Made by a program: the position numbers and the translations under genes. The notes below the pieces were generated by a model, which was not told the DNA's origin, did no database searches, and saw only the letters and a program-made list of their open reading frames with translations. Shown here piece by piece: positions 55,853 to 64,000 of a stretch of DNA of 64,000 nt (position 1 is its first letter; the number at the start of each line of letters is the position of its first letter). The stretch is from Miniphocaeibacter sp012841535 (GTDB lineage: Bacteria > Bacillota > Clostridia > Tissierellales > Peptoniphilaceae), in the NCBI RefSeq assembly GCF_049274025.1, contig NZ_JBASRV010000012.1; one strand, written 5' to 3'.

Positions 55853-56605
55853 TTAAATTTTCTTATTTATTTTTTTGCTTTTTCTTATATAAATTAAGAC
55901 TCCCACCACTACTAATATTAAACTTAATATTTGTGAAACTCTAAAATTAAATATATATAAACTATCTATTCTCAATCCTTCTACGAAGAATCTTAATATA
56001 CCGTAGAGAATTAAATATAGACTAAATACTTGACCATCAAATTTTTTATTTCCTTTACAAATCCTATATAAAATTATAAAAATTATAAAATCTCCTATTG
56101 ATTCATAAAGAAATGTAGGATGGACCTTCTCACCATTTATTATTATTCCCCAAGGAAGATTAGTTACCCTACCATATGCCTCTTGATTTATAAAATTACC
56201 CCAACGGCCTATACTTTGACCTAAAGCTATTGCCGGCATAAAGATGTCAACAACTTTAAAAAAACTCAATTTCTTTTTCTTTAAATATATAGCCCCTACA
56301 ATAAAGGCACCTATTAGTCCTCCATAAATTGCTAAACCACCTAAACGTAGGTTGACTATATCAATTAAGTTGTCTTTATAATAGTCCCATTCAAATGCCA
56401 CATAATATAGTCTAGCGCCTACTATAGCAGCTGGTATAGCAAATAATAATATATCTACTACTAAATCAGGGTCTATGTTATTGAATTTTGCTAACTTAGT
56501 TGCTACTACTATTCCTAATACAAAACCTATGGAAATTAAAATAGCATACCACATTATTTCAATGCCAAATATTTCAAAAGCAACAGGATTAATGTTAAAT
56601 TCCAT
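55853..56605 (-). CDS. lgt: Prolipoprotein diacylglyceryl transferase
   Basis: Lgt attaches diacylglyceryl to the lipobox Cys of prolipoproteins. The 250-residue protein has about seven membrane helices, GARLYYVAFEW, the LAIYGGLIGA segment and the family signature GQSIGRWGNFINQEAYG, then HPTFLYESIGD. It lies 1 nt behind yebC and ends in a strong terminator. Confidence 0.97.
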   Translation of the reverse strand: MEFNINPVAFEIFGIEIMWYAILISIGFVLGIVVATKLAKFNNIDPDLVVDILLFAIPAAIVGARLYYVAFEWDYYKDNLIDIVNLRLGGLAIYGGLIGAFIVGAIYLKKKKLSFFKVVDIFMPAIALGQSIGRWGNFINQEAYGRVTNLPWGIIINGEKVHPTFLYESIGDFIIFIILYRICKGNKKFDGQVFSLYLILYGILRFFVEGLRIDSLYIFNFRVSQILSLILVVVGVLIYIRKSKKINKKI

Positions 56606-56606
56606 A

Positions 56607-57347
56607 CTAGGCCTCTAGATCATCTGGAATATTCCAATTATGGTAAACATTTTGTACATCATCGTTATCTTCTAAAATATCTATTAATTTAACTAAATTC
56701 TTAATATCATCTTCATCCGTAACTTCTATTTCATTATTAGGCAAATACACTAACTCCGCTGTAGTAAATTTGTAGTCTTCCTTTAATAGAGCATCTCTTA
56801 CTGTAGAAAATTCTGTCATTTCAGTTATAATTTCAAATTGACCATCTTCAGAACTAAAATCTTCTGCTCCTGCATCTATAGCTGTCATCATAACTTCTTC
56901 TTCATCATATTCATCTTGTTCCATAACTAAAAGTCCCTTACGCTCAAAAGTAAACATAACAGAACCGGTTTGTCCTAAATTGCCACCATATTTGTCGAAA
57001 GCATGTCTTACTTCTGGAGCCGTTCTATTTCTATTGTCTGTTAAACAACTTACTATTACAGCTACACCTGCTGGTCCATAACCTTCGTATACTACCTCTT
57101 CATAATTATCCTGATCATTAGAGCCTGAACCTTTTTTAATTGCCCTTTCTATATTATCATTTGGCATATTTTCAGCTTTTGCTTTCTCAATAGCTGTCTT
57201 TAATGAGGCATTATATTCTGGGTCCGCCCCTCCTTCCTTAACTGCAACAATTATTTCTCTTGCAAGTTTAGTAAAGACCTTTCCCCTTCTAGCATCTTCA
57301 TTTCCTTTTTTGTTCTTTATTTTACTCCATTTATTATGTCCTGCCAT
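56607..57347 (-). CDS. yebC: YebC/PmpR family protein (TACO1-like)
   Basis: This 246-residue protein starts MAGHNKWSKIKNKKG and has NMPNDNIERAIKKG and YEGYGPAGVAVIV, all diagnostic of the YebC family. Family members were described as DNA-binding regulators; recent work links them to relief of ribosome stalling at proline stretches. It sits between nadE (1 nt) and lgt (1 nt). Confidence 0.95.
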   Translation of the reverse strand: MAGHNKWSKIKNKKGNEDARRGKVFTKLAREIIVAVKEGGADPEYNASLKTAIEKAKAENMPNDNIERAIKKGSGSNDQDNYEEVVYEGYGPAGVAVIVSCLTDNRNRTAPEVRHAFDKYGGNLGQTGSVMFTFERKGLLVMEQDEYDEEEVMMTAIDAGAEDFSSEDGQFEIITEMTEFSTVRDALLKEDYKFTTAELVYLPNNEIEVTDEDDIKNLVKLIDILEDNDDVQNVYHNWNIPDDLEA

Positions 57348-57348
57348 A

Positions 57349-58071
57349 CTACTCTCCTCTATATATAAATTTTTCCGGCATATGCTTTTTATGTTGACTT
57401 ATCTTTTTCAAGTGCTCTACTTTTTTTATAAATTCGTCACTGCCTTGTCCTGTTAAAATATAATTATCTAGTTCTTTATAAGTAAATCCTAATTCATCTT
57501 CATCACTTTGACCTTCCCATAAACCAGCTGAAGGTTTTTTATCTATTATTTTTTTTGGAATTCCAAGATATTTAGCAAATTCTAAAACTTCTGTTTTTGT
57601 CAAATCCAAAAGTGGAGATATATCTACTGCTGCATCTCCAAATTTTGTTGAATAACCTATAGTGTATTCAGAAAGGTTTGTCGTTCCAGAAACAAGATAA
57701 TTATTGTTTTGTGCGTAATAATATAAGGTAATCATTCTAAGCCTTGGTTTTATGTTTGCATAAGCCATTTCATTTTTGTTTTTTTCAAGTTTTTTAATTA
57801 AATCATTATAATTTTCTGATAGGTCAATAGTTATATAGTTAATATCAAAAGCATTAGCTAATAAAACAGCATCTTCCATATCTGACTTTAAACTATTTAT
57901 AGGCATAATAATACCTAAGGAATTATTATCGAAAGCCTTTTTACCAATAACAGCTACAACTGCCGAATCAATACCACCACTTAGCCCATATACTATTCCC
58001 TTTGTATTAGCTTTTCTCGAATATTCTCTTAGCCAATGGATTAAATCTTTTTCTAATTTTTCACAGTTCAT
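57349..58071 (-). CDS. nadE: NH3-dependent NAD+ synthetase
   Basis: NadE converts deamido-NAD to NAD using ATP and ammonia. The protein (about 240 residues) has the PP-loop GLSGGIDSAVVA, SGTTNLSEYTIGYSTKFGD and KPSAGLWEGQSDEDELG. There is no glutaminase domain, so it uses free ammonia. The start at 58071 follows GAGGG and lies 1 nt past the YigZ stop; an in-frame ATG at 58122 would sit inside the YigZ gene. Confidence 0.96.
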   Translation of the reverse strand: MNCEKLEKDLIHWLREYSRKANTKGIVYGLSGGIDSAVVAVIGKKAFDNNSLGIIMPINSLKSDMEDAVLLANAFDINYITIDLSENYNDLIKKLEKNKNEMAYANIKPRLRMITLYYYAQNNNYLVSGTTNLSEYTIGYSTKFGDAAVDISPLLDLTKTEVLEFAKYLGIPKKIIDKKPSAGLWEGQSDEDELGFTYKELDNYILTGQGSDEFIKKVEHLKKISQHKKHMPEKFIYRGE

Positions 58072-58072
58072 T

Positions 58073-58720
58073 TTATCCCTCAATATATAGTTTATTATTT
58101 TTTGTAGGTAATAATAATACATTATCTATTATTATTTTAACATTGCCACTTGTCAAATCTAAAATGCTTTTTTCAAAATTTTTAACTAATTCAGATTTAA
58201 TATATAATTTAATTAAAACCTCAGTTTCAAATACTTTATCTAATATATAATATTCATTTTCTTCTATATAGTTTAAAACCCTGCCATAATTGTTATAGTC
58301 AACTTCTATTTCCATTTCTGAAAATTCCTGTTTTTCAACAATAACAGCTTTATTTGTAACTTCATTACAGGCAGAAGAGTAAGCTCTTACCAGCCCGCCT
58401 GCTCCTAATAAAATACCTCCAAAATACCTTGTAACTACTACACAAATATCTGTAAGATTTTTTTTCTTCAATATTTCTAAAATAGGAATACCTGCCGTAC
58501 CACTAGGCTCACCATCATCTGAATATCGTTGTGTAATCATTTTTTCTCCAATTATATATGCATAACAATTATGCCTTGCCGCTGGATTTAGTTTCTTTAT
58601 TTTTTCAACAAAATCCATAGCCTCCTCTTCAGAACTAACTGGTGAAACATATCCTATAAATCGTGACTTTTTAATTTCTATTTCTATTGTTTTCTCATTA
58701 TATACAGTTTTATAACTCAT
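58073..58720 (-). CDS. YigZ/IMPACT family protein
   Basis: This 215-residue protein has the N-terminal UPF0029/IMPACT domain (KSRFIGYVSPVSSEEEAM, HNCYAYIIG, SDDGEPSGTAGIPIL, VVTRYFGGILLGAGGLVRAYS) and a C-terminal DUF1949 domain. The function in bacteria is not established. It lies 1 nt behind hflX. Confidence 0.93.
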   Translation of the reverse strand: MSYKTVYNEKTIEIEIKKSRFIGYVSPVSSEEEAMDFVEKIKKLNPAARHNCYAYIIGEKMITQRYSDDGEPSGTAGIPILEILKKKNLTDICVVVTRYFGGILLGAGGLVRAYSSACNEVTNKAVIVEKQEFSEMEIEVDYNNYGRVLNYIEENEYYILDKVFETEVLIKLYIKSELVKNFEKSILDLTSGNVKIIIDNVLLLPTKNNKLYIEG

Positions 58721-58721
58721 A

Positions 58722-59984
58722 TTACTCCTTAAAATATTTCAAAAATGATTCTTTTTCCGATTTTAATACTTTAGCCTTTATATTAATACTTTCATCATAA
58801 TTAATATATAAATTATAGCCCTTGTCCCTTAACTCTTTTATTGACCTCTGATTTTCTTCATTATAAGATATACTTAAATTAATATTAACGAATTTATATT
58901 CCAAAGCTTTTTCTATTTCAAATAATAACCTTTCTATATCATCTTTTTCATAGGCTGAAATATAAATATTATTGTCTAATAAAATATCCTTATTAAAAAC
59001 CACTTCCTTTTTTAAGTCAGTTTTATTAAATACATTTATAATAGGAATATCTAAAATCTTTAAATTATTTAGTATTTCATAAGTAGTTTCTAGCTGTTCT
59101 TCTATGTTTTCACTAGAAGAATCTATTATATTTAAAATACAATCAGAATATTTTATTTCTTCTAAGGTACTTTTGAAAGACTCTATTAAATTTGTAGGAA
59201 TATCCTCTATAAAACCTACAGTATCAGCAATTAAAAATTCTAATCCACTGGGCAGTTTTCCCTTTCTAGTTGTTGTATCAAGAGTCATAAACAGCATATT
59301 CTTCTTGGCAAACACCTCAGACTCTTCTTTTTTGTAAAAGTTAGTTAGTTCATTTCCTATTGTAGATTTTCCCGCATTTGTATAGCCTACTAAGGAAACT
59401 ATAGGAACCTTAGAATCTACTCTATTTTTACTGTTAATCACTCTGGTATTTTCAATTTTATTAAGTTTAATTTTTATTCTATTTATTTCCCTAGAAATCT
59501 TTCTTCTATCTAACTCAAGTTTTTGCTCTCCCAGTCCTCTTGTTCCAATTCCAGCACTTGCTTTTGATAAATTTTTTCTAAAACCAACTAACCTTGGTAG
59601 CATGTATTCCATTTGAGCTAATTGTACTTGTAGTTTAGATTCTTTACTTTTGGTACGATTAGCAAAAATATCTAAAATCAAACTTGTTCTATCTATTATT
59701 TTCACATTAATTAAATCGCTAAGATTTTTCAATTGAGAACCACTTAAATCGTTATTAAACACTACAGCATCTACTTTGAGTTCATCAGCCAAAAGCTTAA
59801 TTTCTTCTGCCTTTCCTTTTCCAATATATAAAGAGTTATCTACTGACTTTCTAGAACTAACAACTTCTAAAACAACCTCTCCGTTATTTGCTATAATTAA
59901 ATTTTTTAATTCATTTATTCTATTTTCATAATTAATATTTGTATTTGGTAACTTAATTGTTACTGCTATTATTTTTTCTTTCAT
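58722..59984 (-). CDS. hflX: GTPase HflX
   Basis: HflX is a ribosome-associated GTPase that splits stalled or hibernating 70S ribosomes. The protein (about 420 residues) has the HflX N-terminal domain (YIGKGKAEEI, FNNDLSGSQLKNL, DRTSLILDIFA, GIGTRGLGEQKLELDRR) and a G domain with SLVGYTNAGKST, DTVGFI and NKTD. I start it at the ATG at 59984; the TTG and GTG codons at 59999 and 59996 belong to the GGTGGAG ribosome binding site. It is divergent from the PBP1A gene. Confidence 0.95.
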   Translation of the reverse strand: MKEKIIAVTIKLPNTNINYENRINELKNLIIANNGEVVLEVVSSRKSVDNSLYIGKGKAEEIKLLADELKVDAVVFNNDLSGSQLKNLSDLINVKIIDRTSLILDIFANRTKSKESKLQVQLAQMEYMLPRLVGFRKNLSKASAGIGTRGLGEQKLELDRRKISREINRIKIKLNKIENTRVINSKNRVDSKVPIVSLVGYTNAGKSTIGNELTNFYKKEESEVFAKKNMLFMTLDTTTRKGKLPSGLEFLIADTVGFIEDIPTNLIESFKSTLEEIKYSDCILNIIDSSSENIEEQLETTYEILNNLKILDIPIINVFNKTDLKKEVVFNKDILLDNNIYISAYEKDDIERLLFEIEKALEYKFVNINLSISYNEENQRSIKELRDKGYNLYINYDESINIKAKVLKSEKESFLKYFKE

Positions 59985-60047
59985 ATTTTTCTCCACCAAG
60001 TAATTATATCAGTTTTATAATATCATTACTAATTTACTACGCTTAAA

Positions 60048-60076
60048 TTAACAAATATATGCTCCTATGATATAAT
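60048..60076 (+). promoter_or_regulatory. Promoter of the class A PBP gene
   Basis: TTAACA (60048-60053) and TATAAT (60071-60076) with a 17-nt spacer precede the GGAGG ribosome binding site (60094-60098) on the plus strand. Confidence 0.75.
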
Positions 60077-60103
60077 AATTAAGATATAAACTTGGAGGTT
60101 ATA

Positions 60104-62869
60104 ATGAAAAATAAATTTACAAGATCCGTTTCTAAGCTCGTAAAGTCTATTATTATTGCTGTATTAATAATATTCACTTTGGCTGCTGGAGCTTTAGGCG
60201 TATCAATTGTTGGAGTTTTAGAAAATACTCCCAATATAAATATAAGTGATATAGACGATAGTTTAAACCAAACTTCTGTCATTTTAGACTCTGAGGGAAA
60301 TGAAATTGAAAAAATACAAACTACAGAGTTTAGAGAGTTAGTTGACTACGAAAAAATCCCAAAAGATTTAATTAATGCTTTCATTGCAATTGAAGATAGA
60401 AGATTCTACAAGCATGACGGTGTTGATCCTATAGGTATTTTAAGTGCAATTAAAGATAATATTTTATCCTCTTCTATGAGAGGTGCATCAACAATTGCCC
60501 AGCAACTAGCAAGAAATATTCATCCCGGTTCAAAAAGAAGACTAGATTGGAAAATTCAAGAAGCCTATTTAGCTTTAAAACTTACTGAAGGCTTAGGTAG
60601 AGAAGGGGTTTTAGAAAAATATATGAATGCTGTCTTTTTAGGCCAAAATGCATATGGAGTACAGGCTGCTAGTAAGACATACTTTTCAAAAAACGTTGAA
60701 GATTTAACAACTGCAGAATGTGCCGCTTTAGCTTCTATTGTAAAGAACCCAGTTGAATACGCTCTTTATAAAACAGTACTTCCACAAAATGTATCTGAAT
60801 CGGATATTGTTCTGGGAGATATTGAAATTAATGGAGTAAATTACAAAGTTATTTATAATGACAAATCTAGTGCCAGACAAAAACACGCTTTAAGTTCTAT
60901 GTATGAAGAAGGCTACATTACTAAAGAACAATACGAAGAAGCTTCTAGACAGAATATAGCTGAAGCTATTAAACCTGGAGAAAATTCTACTAAACAAGTA
61001 ATATCCTCTTATTACTCAGATTTAATTGCAAAACAAGTAATTGAAAAATTACAAACAGAACTAAACTATACTGAAGCAGAAGCTAAAAACAAATACTATA
61101 CAGGTGGAATTAAAGTTTATTCCTCTATAGATATTGACATGCAAAAACAAGTAGAAGATGTTTTTGAAAATTTCTCTAGTATAGTTTTAAGAGGTGCCGG
61201 CTCATCTTATAGACCTGCCCTATTGGACTGGACATCAGATAGAAGTGGAAATATAATTAATTCAAAAAGTTCTGTAGTTTATTATAAAAAAGATAATATT
61301 ATTGATTCAAATGGTAATTTATACTTACCAAAAAATGAATACAAGTTAAATGAAGATGGAAGTTTAAGTATTACTTCTGCAAAATTTAAAATATTAGGTT
61401 CTTTTATAGATCCTTCTGATTACTATACAATTAATGAAGAAAGAAATCTTGTTACCCATATTATAGAAAATTCTGGAGAAGCTGCTGCAAAGGACGATGA
61501 AATTACAAAATCAGATTCAGATATTATTTTAAGCAAAGCTTTTTTAGACCGATATGAGGATTTGTATAGTATTTCAGATAATGGTTCTTTAATCTTTAAC
61601 GGTAAATACTTTAATTTTGATATTGATGGAATTCCTCAGCCTCAAGGTTCTATTGTAGTTATAGACCATAAAACCGGGCAAATTAAAGCCATTGTCGGTG
61701 GAAGAAATCAAGAAGGAAGAATGATTTTAAATAGAGCAGCTGATGTGCCAAGGCAACCTGGTTCTACAATAAAACCTATTGCAGTTTATACCCCTGCCCT
61801 AGATAATGGATATACTGCTGCTACAGGTATAGAAGATGCTCCTCATTATGAAAATGGAAAACTTTGGCCTAAAAACGTAGATTTACGTTATAGAGGTTGG
61901 GTTTCTTTAAGGGAAAGTGTTAAAAACTCAATTAACGTTAATGCTGTTAAAGTTTTAAAAGATATTGGTATTGAAAAATCAAAAACATATTTAGAAAAAT
62001 TCGGTATTATAAACAAAAATGATCCATCAAAGGATAATTTCGTATCAGCATCAGAAAATCCTAAAGTAAATGATGAAGCTTTATCGCCTATGGCTTTAGG
62101 TAGTTTAACATATGGTGTAACTAATCTAGATCTAACTGCTGCCTATGCCGCTTTAGCAAACAGTGGCGAATATATAGAGCCTTTAAGCTTTACAAAAGTT
62201 TTAAATTATGACGGAACAGTATTGTTGGAAGATGTCAACGAAAAAAGAGAGGTGGTTTCACCTCAAATAGCCTATGTTATGACTGATATTATGAAAGATG
62301 TTTTAACTGTACCTTATGGTAATATAGCAAGAAATTCTAAATTTGACATTGCTGGTAAGACGGGAACAACACAAGAAAATCAAGATGTTTGGTTTGTTGG
62401 ATATACACCATACTATACAATTGGTTCTTGGGTTGGTTTCGATAATCAACAATTAAAACTATCACAAAACCATGGTCACGCTGTCTATTTATGGAATGCT
62501 GTAAACAAAGCAATTTTAGAGAATTATGAATCTGCTAGGTTTAAAGAGCCTGATGGAATAGTTAAAGCTCAAGCTTGTTCTTCATCTGGTGGAAAGCCAA
62601 CTAATGCTTGTTATAGTTATGGAACAGTAACAACTGAAATATTTGCAAAAGGAACAGAACCTACATCCTATTGTACTGTCCATAAATATGTAAAAAAAGT
62701 TGAACCGGAAGATAAAGAAGACGATGATAAAGATGAAAACCAAAATGACAATAACCAAAATCAGAACAATGATAGTCAAAACAACGATAGTCAAAATAAC
62801 AATAATACAAATAATAATAACCCTATTACACCACCAGTAGTTGATGGTGGCGGAGAAGATTCAAATTAA
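60104..62869 (+). CDS. Class A penicillin-binding protein (transglycosylase/transpeptidase)
   Basis: This PBP1A-type enzyme of about 921 residues has a short basic tail, a membrane helix at 12-38, a GT51 transglycosylase domain with E97 in EDRRFYKHDG and GASTIAQQLARN, and a transpeptidase domain with S554-T-I-K557, SIN and KTGTT. The C-terminal 60 residues are a low-complexity Asp/Asn/Gln tail. The start at 60104 follows GGAGG; the TTG at 60092 is in that site. It is monocistronic, with its own promoter and terminator. Confidence 0.95.
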   Translation: MKNKFTRSVSKLVKSIIIAVLIIFTLAAGALGVSIVGVLENTPNINISDIDDSLNQTSVILDSEGNEIEKIQTTEFRELVDYEKIPKDLINAFIAIEDRRFYKHDGVDPIGILSAIKDNILSSSMRGASTIAQQLARNIHPGSKRRLDWKIQEAYLALKLTEGLGREGVLEKYMNAVFLGQNAYGVQAASKTYFSKNVEDLTTAECAALASIVKNPVEYALYKTVLPQNVSESDIVLGDIEINGVNYKVIYNDKSSARQKHALSSMYEEGYITKEQYEEASRQNIAEAIKPGENSTKQVISSYYSDLIAKQVIEKLQTELNYTEAEAKNKYYTGGIKVYSSIDIDMQKQVEDVFENFSSIVLRGAGSSYRPALLDWTSDRSGNIINSKSSVVYYKKDNIIDSNGNLYLPKNEYKLNEDGSLSITSAKFKILGSFIDPSDYYTINEERNLVTHIIENSGEAAAKDDEITKSDSDIILSKAFLDRYEDLYSISDNGSLIFNGKYFNFDIDGIPQPQGSIVVIDHKTGQIKAIVGGRNQEGRMILNRAADVPRQPGSTIKPIAVYTPALDNGYTAATGIEDAPHYENGKLWPKNVDLRYRGWVSLRESVKNSINVNAVKVLKDIGIEKSKTYLEKFGIINKNDPSKDNFVSASENPKVNDEALSPMALGSLTYGVTNLDLTAAYAALANSGEYIEPLSFTKVLNYDGTVLLEDVNEKREVVSPQIAYVMTDIMKDVLTVPYGNIARNSKFDIAGKTGTTQENQDVWFVGYTPYYTIGSWVGFDNQQLKLSQNHGHAVYLWNAVNKAILENYESARFKEPDGIVKAQACSSSGGKPTNACYSYGTVTTEIFAKGTEPTSYCTVHKYVKKVEPEDKEDDDKDENQNDNNQNQNNDSQNNDSQNNNNTNNNNPITPPVVDGGGEDSN
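62766..62795 (+). repeat. 15-bp tandem repeat in the PBP tail
   Basis: Two adjacent 15-bp units (ACAAYGATAGTCAAA, one base different) encode the repeated NNDSQ peptide near the C-terminus of the class A PBP. The flanking AAT-rich sequence continues the low-complexity tract, so copy number may vary between strains. Confidence 0.8.
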
Positions 62870-62873
62870 AACT

Positions 62874-62905
62874 AAGACCAAAAGAAAATTCTTTTGGTCT
62901 TTTAA
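62874..62905 (+). terminator. Terminator after the class A PBP gene
   Basis: The 11-bp stem AAGACCAAAAG / CTTTTGGTCTT begins 5 nt after the stop and is followed by TTAAATTT. Confidence 0.85.
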
Positions 62906-62920
62906 ATTTCAAAAAAATTG

Positions 62921-62949
62921 TTGACTTTTTAAAAAATAGATGCTATACT
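62921..62949 (+). promoter_or_regulatory. Promoter of the tRNA pair
   Basis: TTGACT (62921-62926) and TATACT (62944-62949) are separated by 17 nt, 17 nt upstream of tRNA-His. Confidence 0.85.
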
Positions 62950-62965
62950 AGTCAAGTAGTCATTT

Positions 62966-63043
62966 GGTGGGTGTGGCCTAGCTGGTTAGGGCGTCAGATT
63001 GTGGCTCTGAAGGTCGTGGGTTCGAATCCCATCATCCACCCCA
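62966..63043 (+). tRNA. tRNA-His (GTG)
   Basis: The sequence folds into a cloverleaf: acceptor GTGGGTG with CATCCAC (one G-U pair), anticodon stem TCAGA/TCTGA, anticodon GTG at 63001-63003, and a T loop TTCGAAT. The extra G at -1 (62966) opposite the discriminator C is the tRNA-His identity element, and CCA is encoded. Confidence 0.97.
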
Positions 63044-63048
63044 TATGC

Positions 63049-63132
63049 GCGGGAGTGGCGGAATTGGCAGACGCGCTAGACTTAGGATCTAGTGTCTTTG
63101 ACGTGGGGGTTCAAATCCTCTTTCCCGCACCA
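63049..63132 (+). tRNA. tRNA-Leu (TAG)
   Basis: This class II tRNA has an acceptor stem GCGGGAG with TTCCCGC (one G-U pair), a Leu-type D arm (GTGGCGGAATTGGCAGACGC), an anticodon stem CTAGA/TCTAG with anticodon TAG at 63083-63085, a short variable arm, and an encoded CCA. It follows tRNA-His by 5 nt and shares its promoter. Confidence 0.96.
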
Positions 63133-63166
63133 AAAAAACCTTGTGAATATTCACAAGGTTTTTTAT
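63133..63166. terminator. Bidirectional terminator between tRNA-Leu and the right-edge gene
   Basis: A perfect 12-bp palindromic stem AACCTTGTGAAT / ATTCACAAGGTT is flanked by A-run on the left and T-run on the right, so it can terminate both the tRNAs and the convergent minus-strand gene that ends at 63173. Confidence 0.9.
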
Positions 63167-63172
63167 TTTGTC

Positions 63173-64000
63173 TTAATTTTGAATTTTTTCTCCACCGGCT
63201 TTTATAAAGTAATCTTTCCATAAATCGGCATTATTTCCTACAATCCATTCAATTTTTATTAAACTTTTATTCCCTTCAGGTAATCTAATTGTAGCTAAAG
63301 GTTCATTTTTAATTATACTATAGAGATGTAAATTAGTATTATCTAATTTCATATAGAAGTTTTTTTCTGGAGAATATACCATATCAATAATATTTTCATT
63401 TTTCTTTTTCTCTTCGGACCATTTAATATCTGAAGCTTTGGTTTTTATAATATCTATTTTAGGTACTATATTTATATTTACATCTTTATATTTTAATTCT
63501 TCTTCACCTAATACTAGGCTAGTTTTAAATTCCCAATTTCCATTTTCCCTTACTAAACCTATATTAATATAATCATCTACTGAATAGTTGTATTTCTTGT
63601 TTAAAGAATCTTTTTCATTTTGTTTGCTCAGTGTTTCATTTAATATTTTTAATCCCTCATTGCCTGCTATGTCTTGAATATTAAGATATTTAGAATCACC
63701 ATTACCATTTAATTCCCTAATTCTATAATATTTATTACTGGAATTAATAGTTTCACTAGAACTATATGAAATATACTTATCTGAAATAAAGGTTAATTCA
63801 AAAGGTATCTCGGAGTTTAATAGCTCATTTGAAAGTGATACTTCATCATCTGTTACTAGTTTTCTAACTAATGTTCCTTCATAATTTTCTCCATCCCAAA
63901 CCTCACTAAATGATAAAACATTAAAATCATTTTTATTTGCTAGAAATATACCAGGCTCTTTGTAAGCTTCCATAATTATATTTTTTTTCTTGTAATTATC
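63173..64000 (-). CDS. Unidentified protein, N-terminus outside the window
   Basis: At least 275 residues are encoded, rich in Lys, Asn, Glu and Ile, with alternating strand-like segments (YKDVNINIVPKIDI, NFYMKLDNTNLHLYSI) and no membrane helix in the visible part. I do not recognise a family. The first ATG (63973) has no ribosome binding site, and the frame stays open for the remaining nine codons to the window edge (DNYKKKNII before the Met), so the true start probably lies further right, perhaps with a signal peptide or membrane anchor. It ends at a bidirectional terminator shared with the tRNAs. Confidence 0.7.
   Translation of the reverse strand, partial: DNYKKKNIIMEAYKEPGIFLANKNDFNVLSFSEVWDGENYEGTLVRKLVTDDEVSLSNELLNSEIPFELTFISDKYISYSSSETINSSNKYYRIRELNGNGDSKYLNIQDIAGNEGLKILNETLSKQNEKDSLNKKYNYSVDDYINIGLVRENGNWEFKTSLVLGEEELKYKDVNINIVPKIDIIKTKASDIKWSEEKKKNENIIDMVYSPEKNFYMKLDNTNLHLYSIIKNEPLATIRLPEGNKSLIKIEWIVGNNADLWKDYFIKAGGEKIQN

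Noticed and set aside
60079..60282. Minus-strand frame of 67 codons at the start of the class A PBP gene
   Set aside because: It is antisense to the PBP membrane helix and lacks a ribosome binding site.
62971..63207. Plus-strand frame of 78 codons across the tRNA pair
   Set aside because: It runs through tRNA-His, tRNA-Leu and their terminator; both tRNAs fold well, so this is not a gene.
1..64000. CRISPR array, prophage, IS element or defence island
   Set aside because: No regular spaced repeats, transposase, integrase, terminal repeats or restriction genes were seen; nearly all genes have housekeeping identities.

Overview
The window is AT-rich DNA from a Gram-positive, low-GC anaerobe. 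I infer Bacillota, probably the Tissierellia/Peptoniphilaceae or a related clostridial lineage. The inference rests on gene order (ackA-rpmF-plsX-acpP-rnc-smc-ftsY; trmH-pheS-pheT-zapA-U32-mutS2; infC-rpmI-rplT), T-box leaders in front of aspS and pheS, GGAGG ribosome binding sites, a PASTA-type septal PBP and an ammonia-dependent NadE. No sporulation gene is seen in the division cluster, so a non-sporulating species is likely. The genus cannot be fixed from the sequence alone. Nearly every gene is on the minus strand; only a PucR-type regulator, a class A PBP and two tRNAs are on the plus strand. The text below follows ascending coordinates, so each minus-strand operon is read from right to left.

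1-10.8 kb: ispA (partial), xseB, xseA, nusB and an Asp23 protein, then ftsY, smc, an Elp3-like radical SAM protein, rnc, acpP, plsX and rpmF. rpmF has a perfect consensus promoter just behind ackA. 10.9-14.2 kb: ackA, plsY, der. 14.2-18.7 kb: the aspS-tcdA-rseC-like-glyA operon, controlled by a T-box with a GAC (Asp) specifier and closed by a strong terminator. 18.7-21.8 kb: two tandem MurJ paralogues.

21.9-26.8 kb is the least ordinary stretch. It holds a lone plus-strand PucR-type regulator with a palindrome in its promoter, facing a tightly coupled three-gene set (B12-binding radical SAM protein, unknown polytopic membrane protein, TPR protein). 26.9-38.9 kb: argS, mutS2, a U32 peptidase-family protein, zapA, pheT, pheS (T-box with a TTC specifier), an RNA methyltransferase, and the potassium-uptake pair trkA/trkH. 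40.3-41.6 kb: infC-rpmI-rplT behind a consensus promoter and a leader with an internal terminator; infC appears to start at AUU. 41.6-44.8 kb: asnS, rarA, nrdR.

44.8-55.8 kb is a reduced dcw cluster (mraZ-rsmH-ftsL-PBP-mraY-murD-ftsW-murG-divIB-ftsZ). It lacks murE, murF, murC and ftsA, has MraZ-type direct repeats in front of mraZ and a 367-nt non-coding leader before ftsZ. 55.8-60 kb: lgt, yebC, nadE, a YigZ protein and hflX. The right end has a class A PBP, tRNA-His, tRNA-Leu and an unidentified protein whose reading frame runs off the window.

This is mostly a housekeeping region (cell division, peptidoglycan precursor handling, translation, phospholipid initiation, chromosome maintenance). 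I found no CRISPR array, prophage, insertion sequence or defence island. The best candidates for something undescribed are the radical SAM/membrane/TPR trio, the MurJ pair with the neighbouring regulator, and the ftsZ leader.
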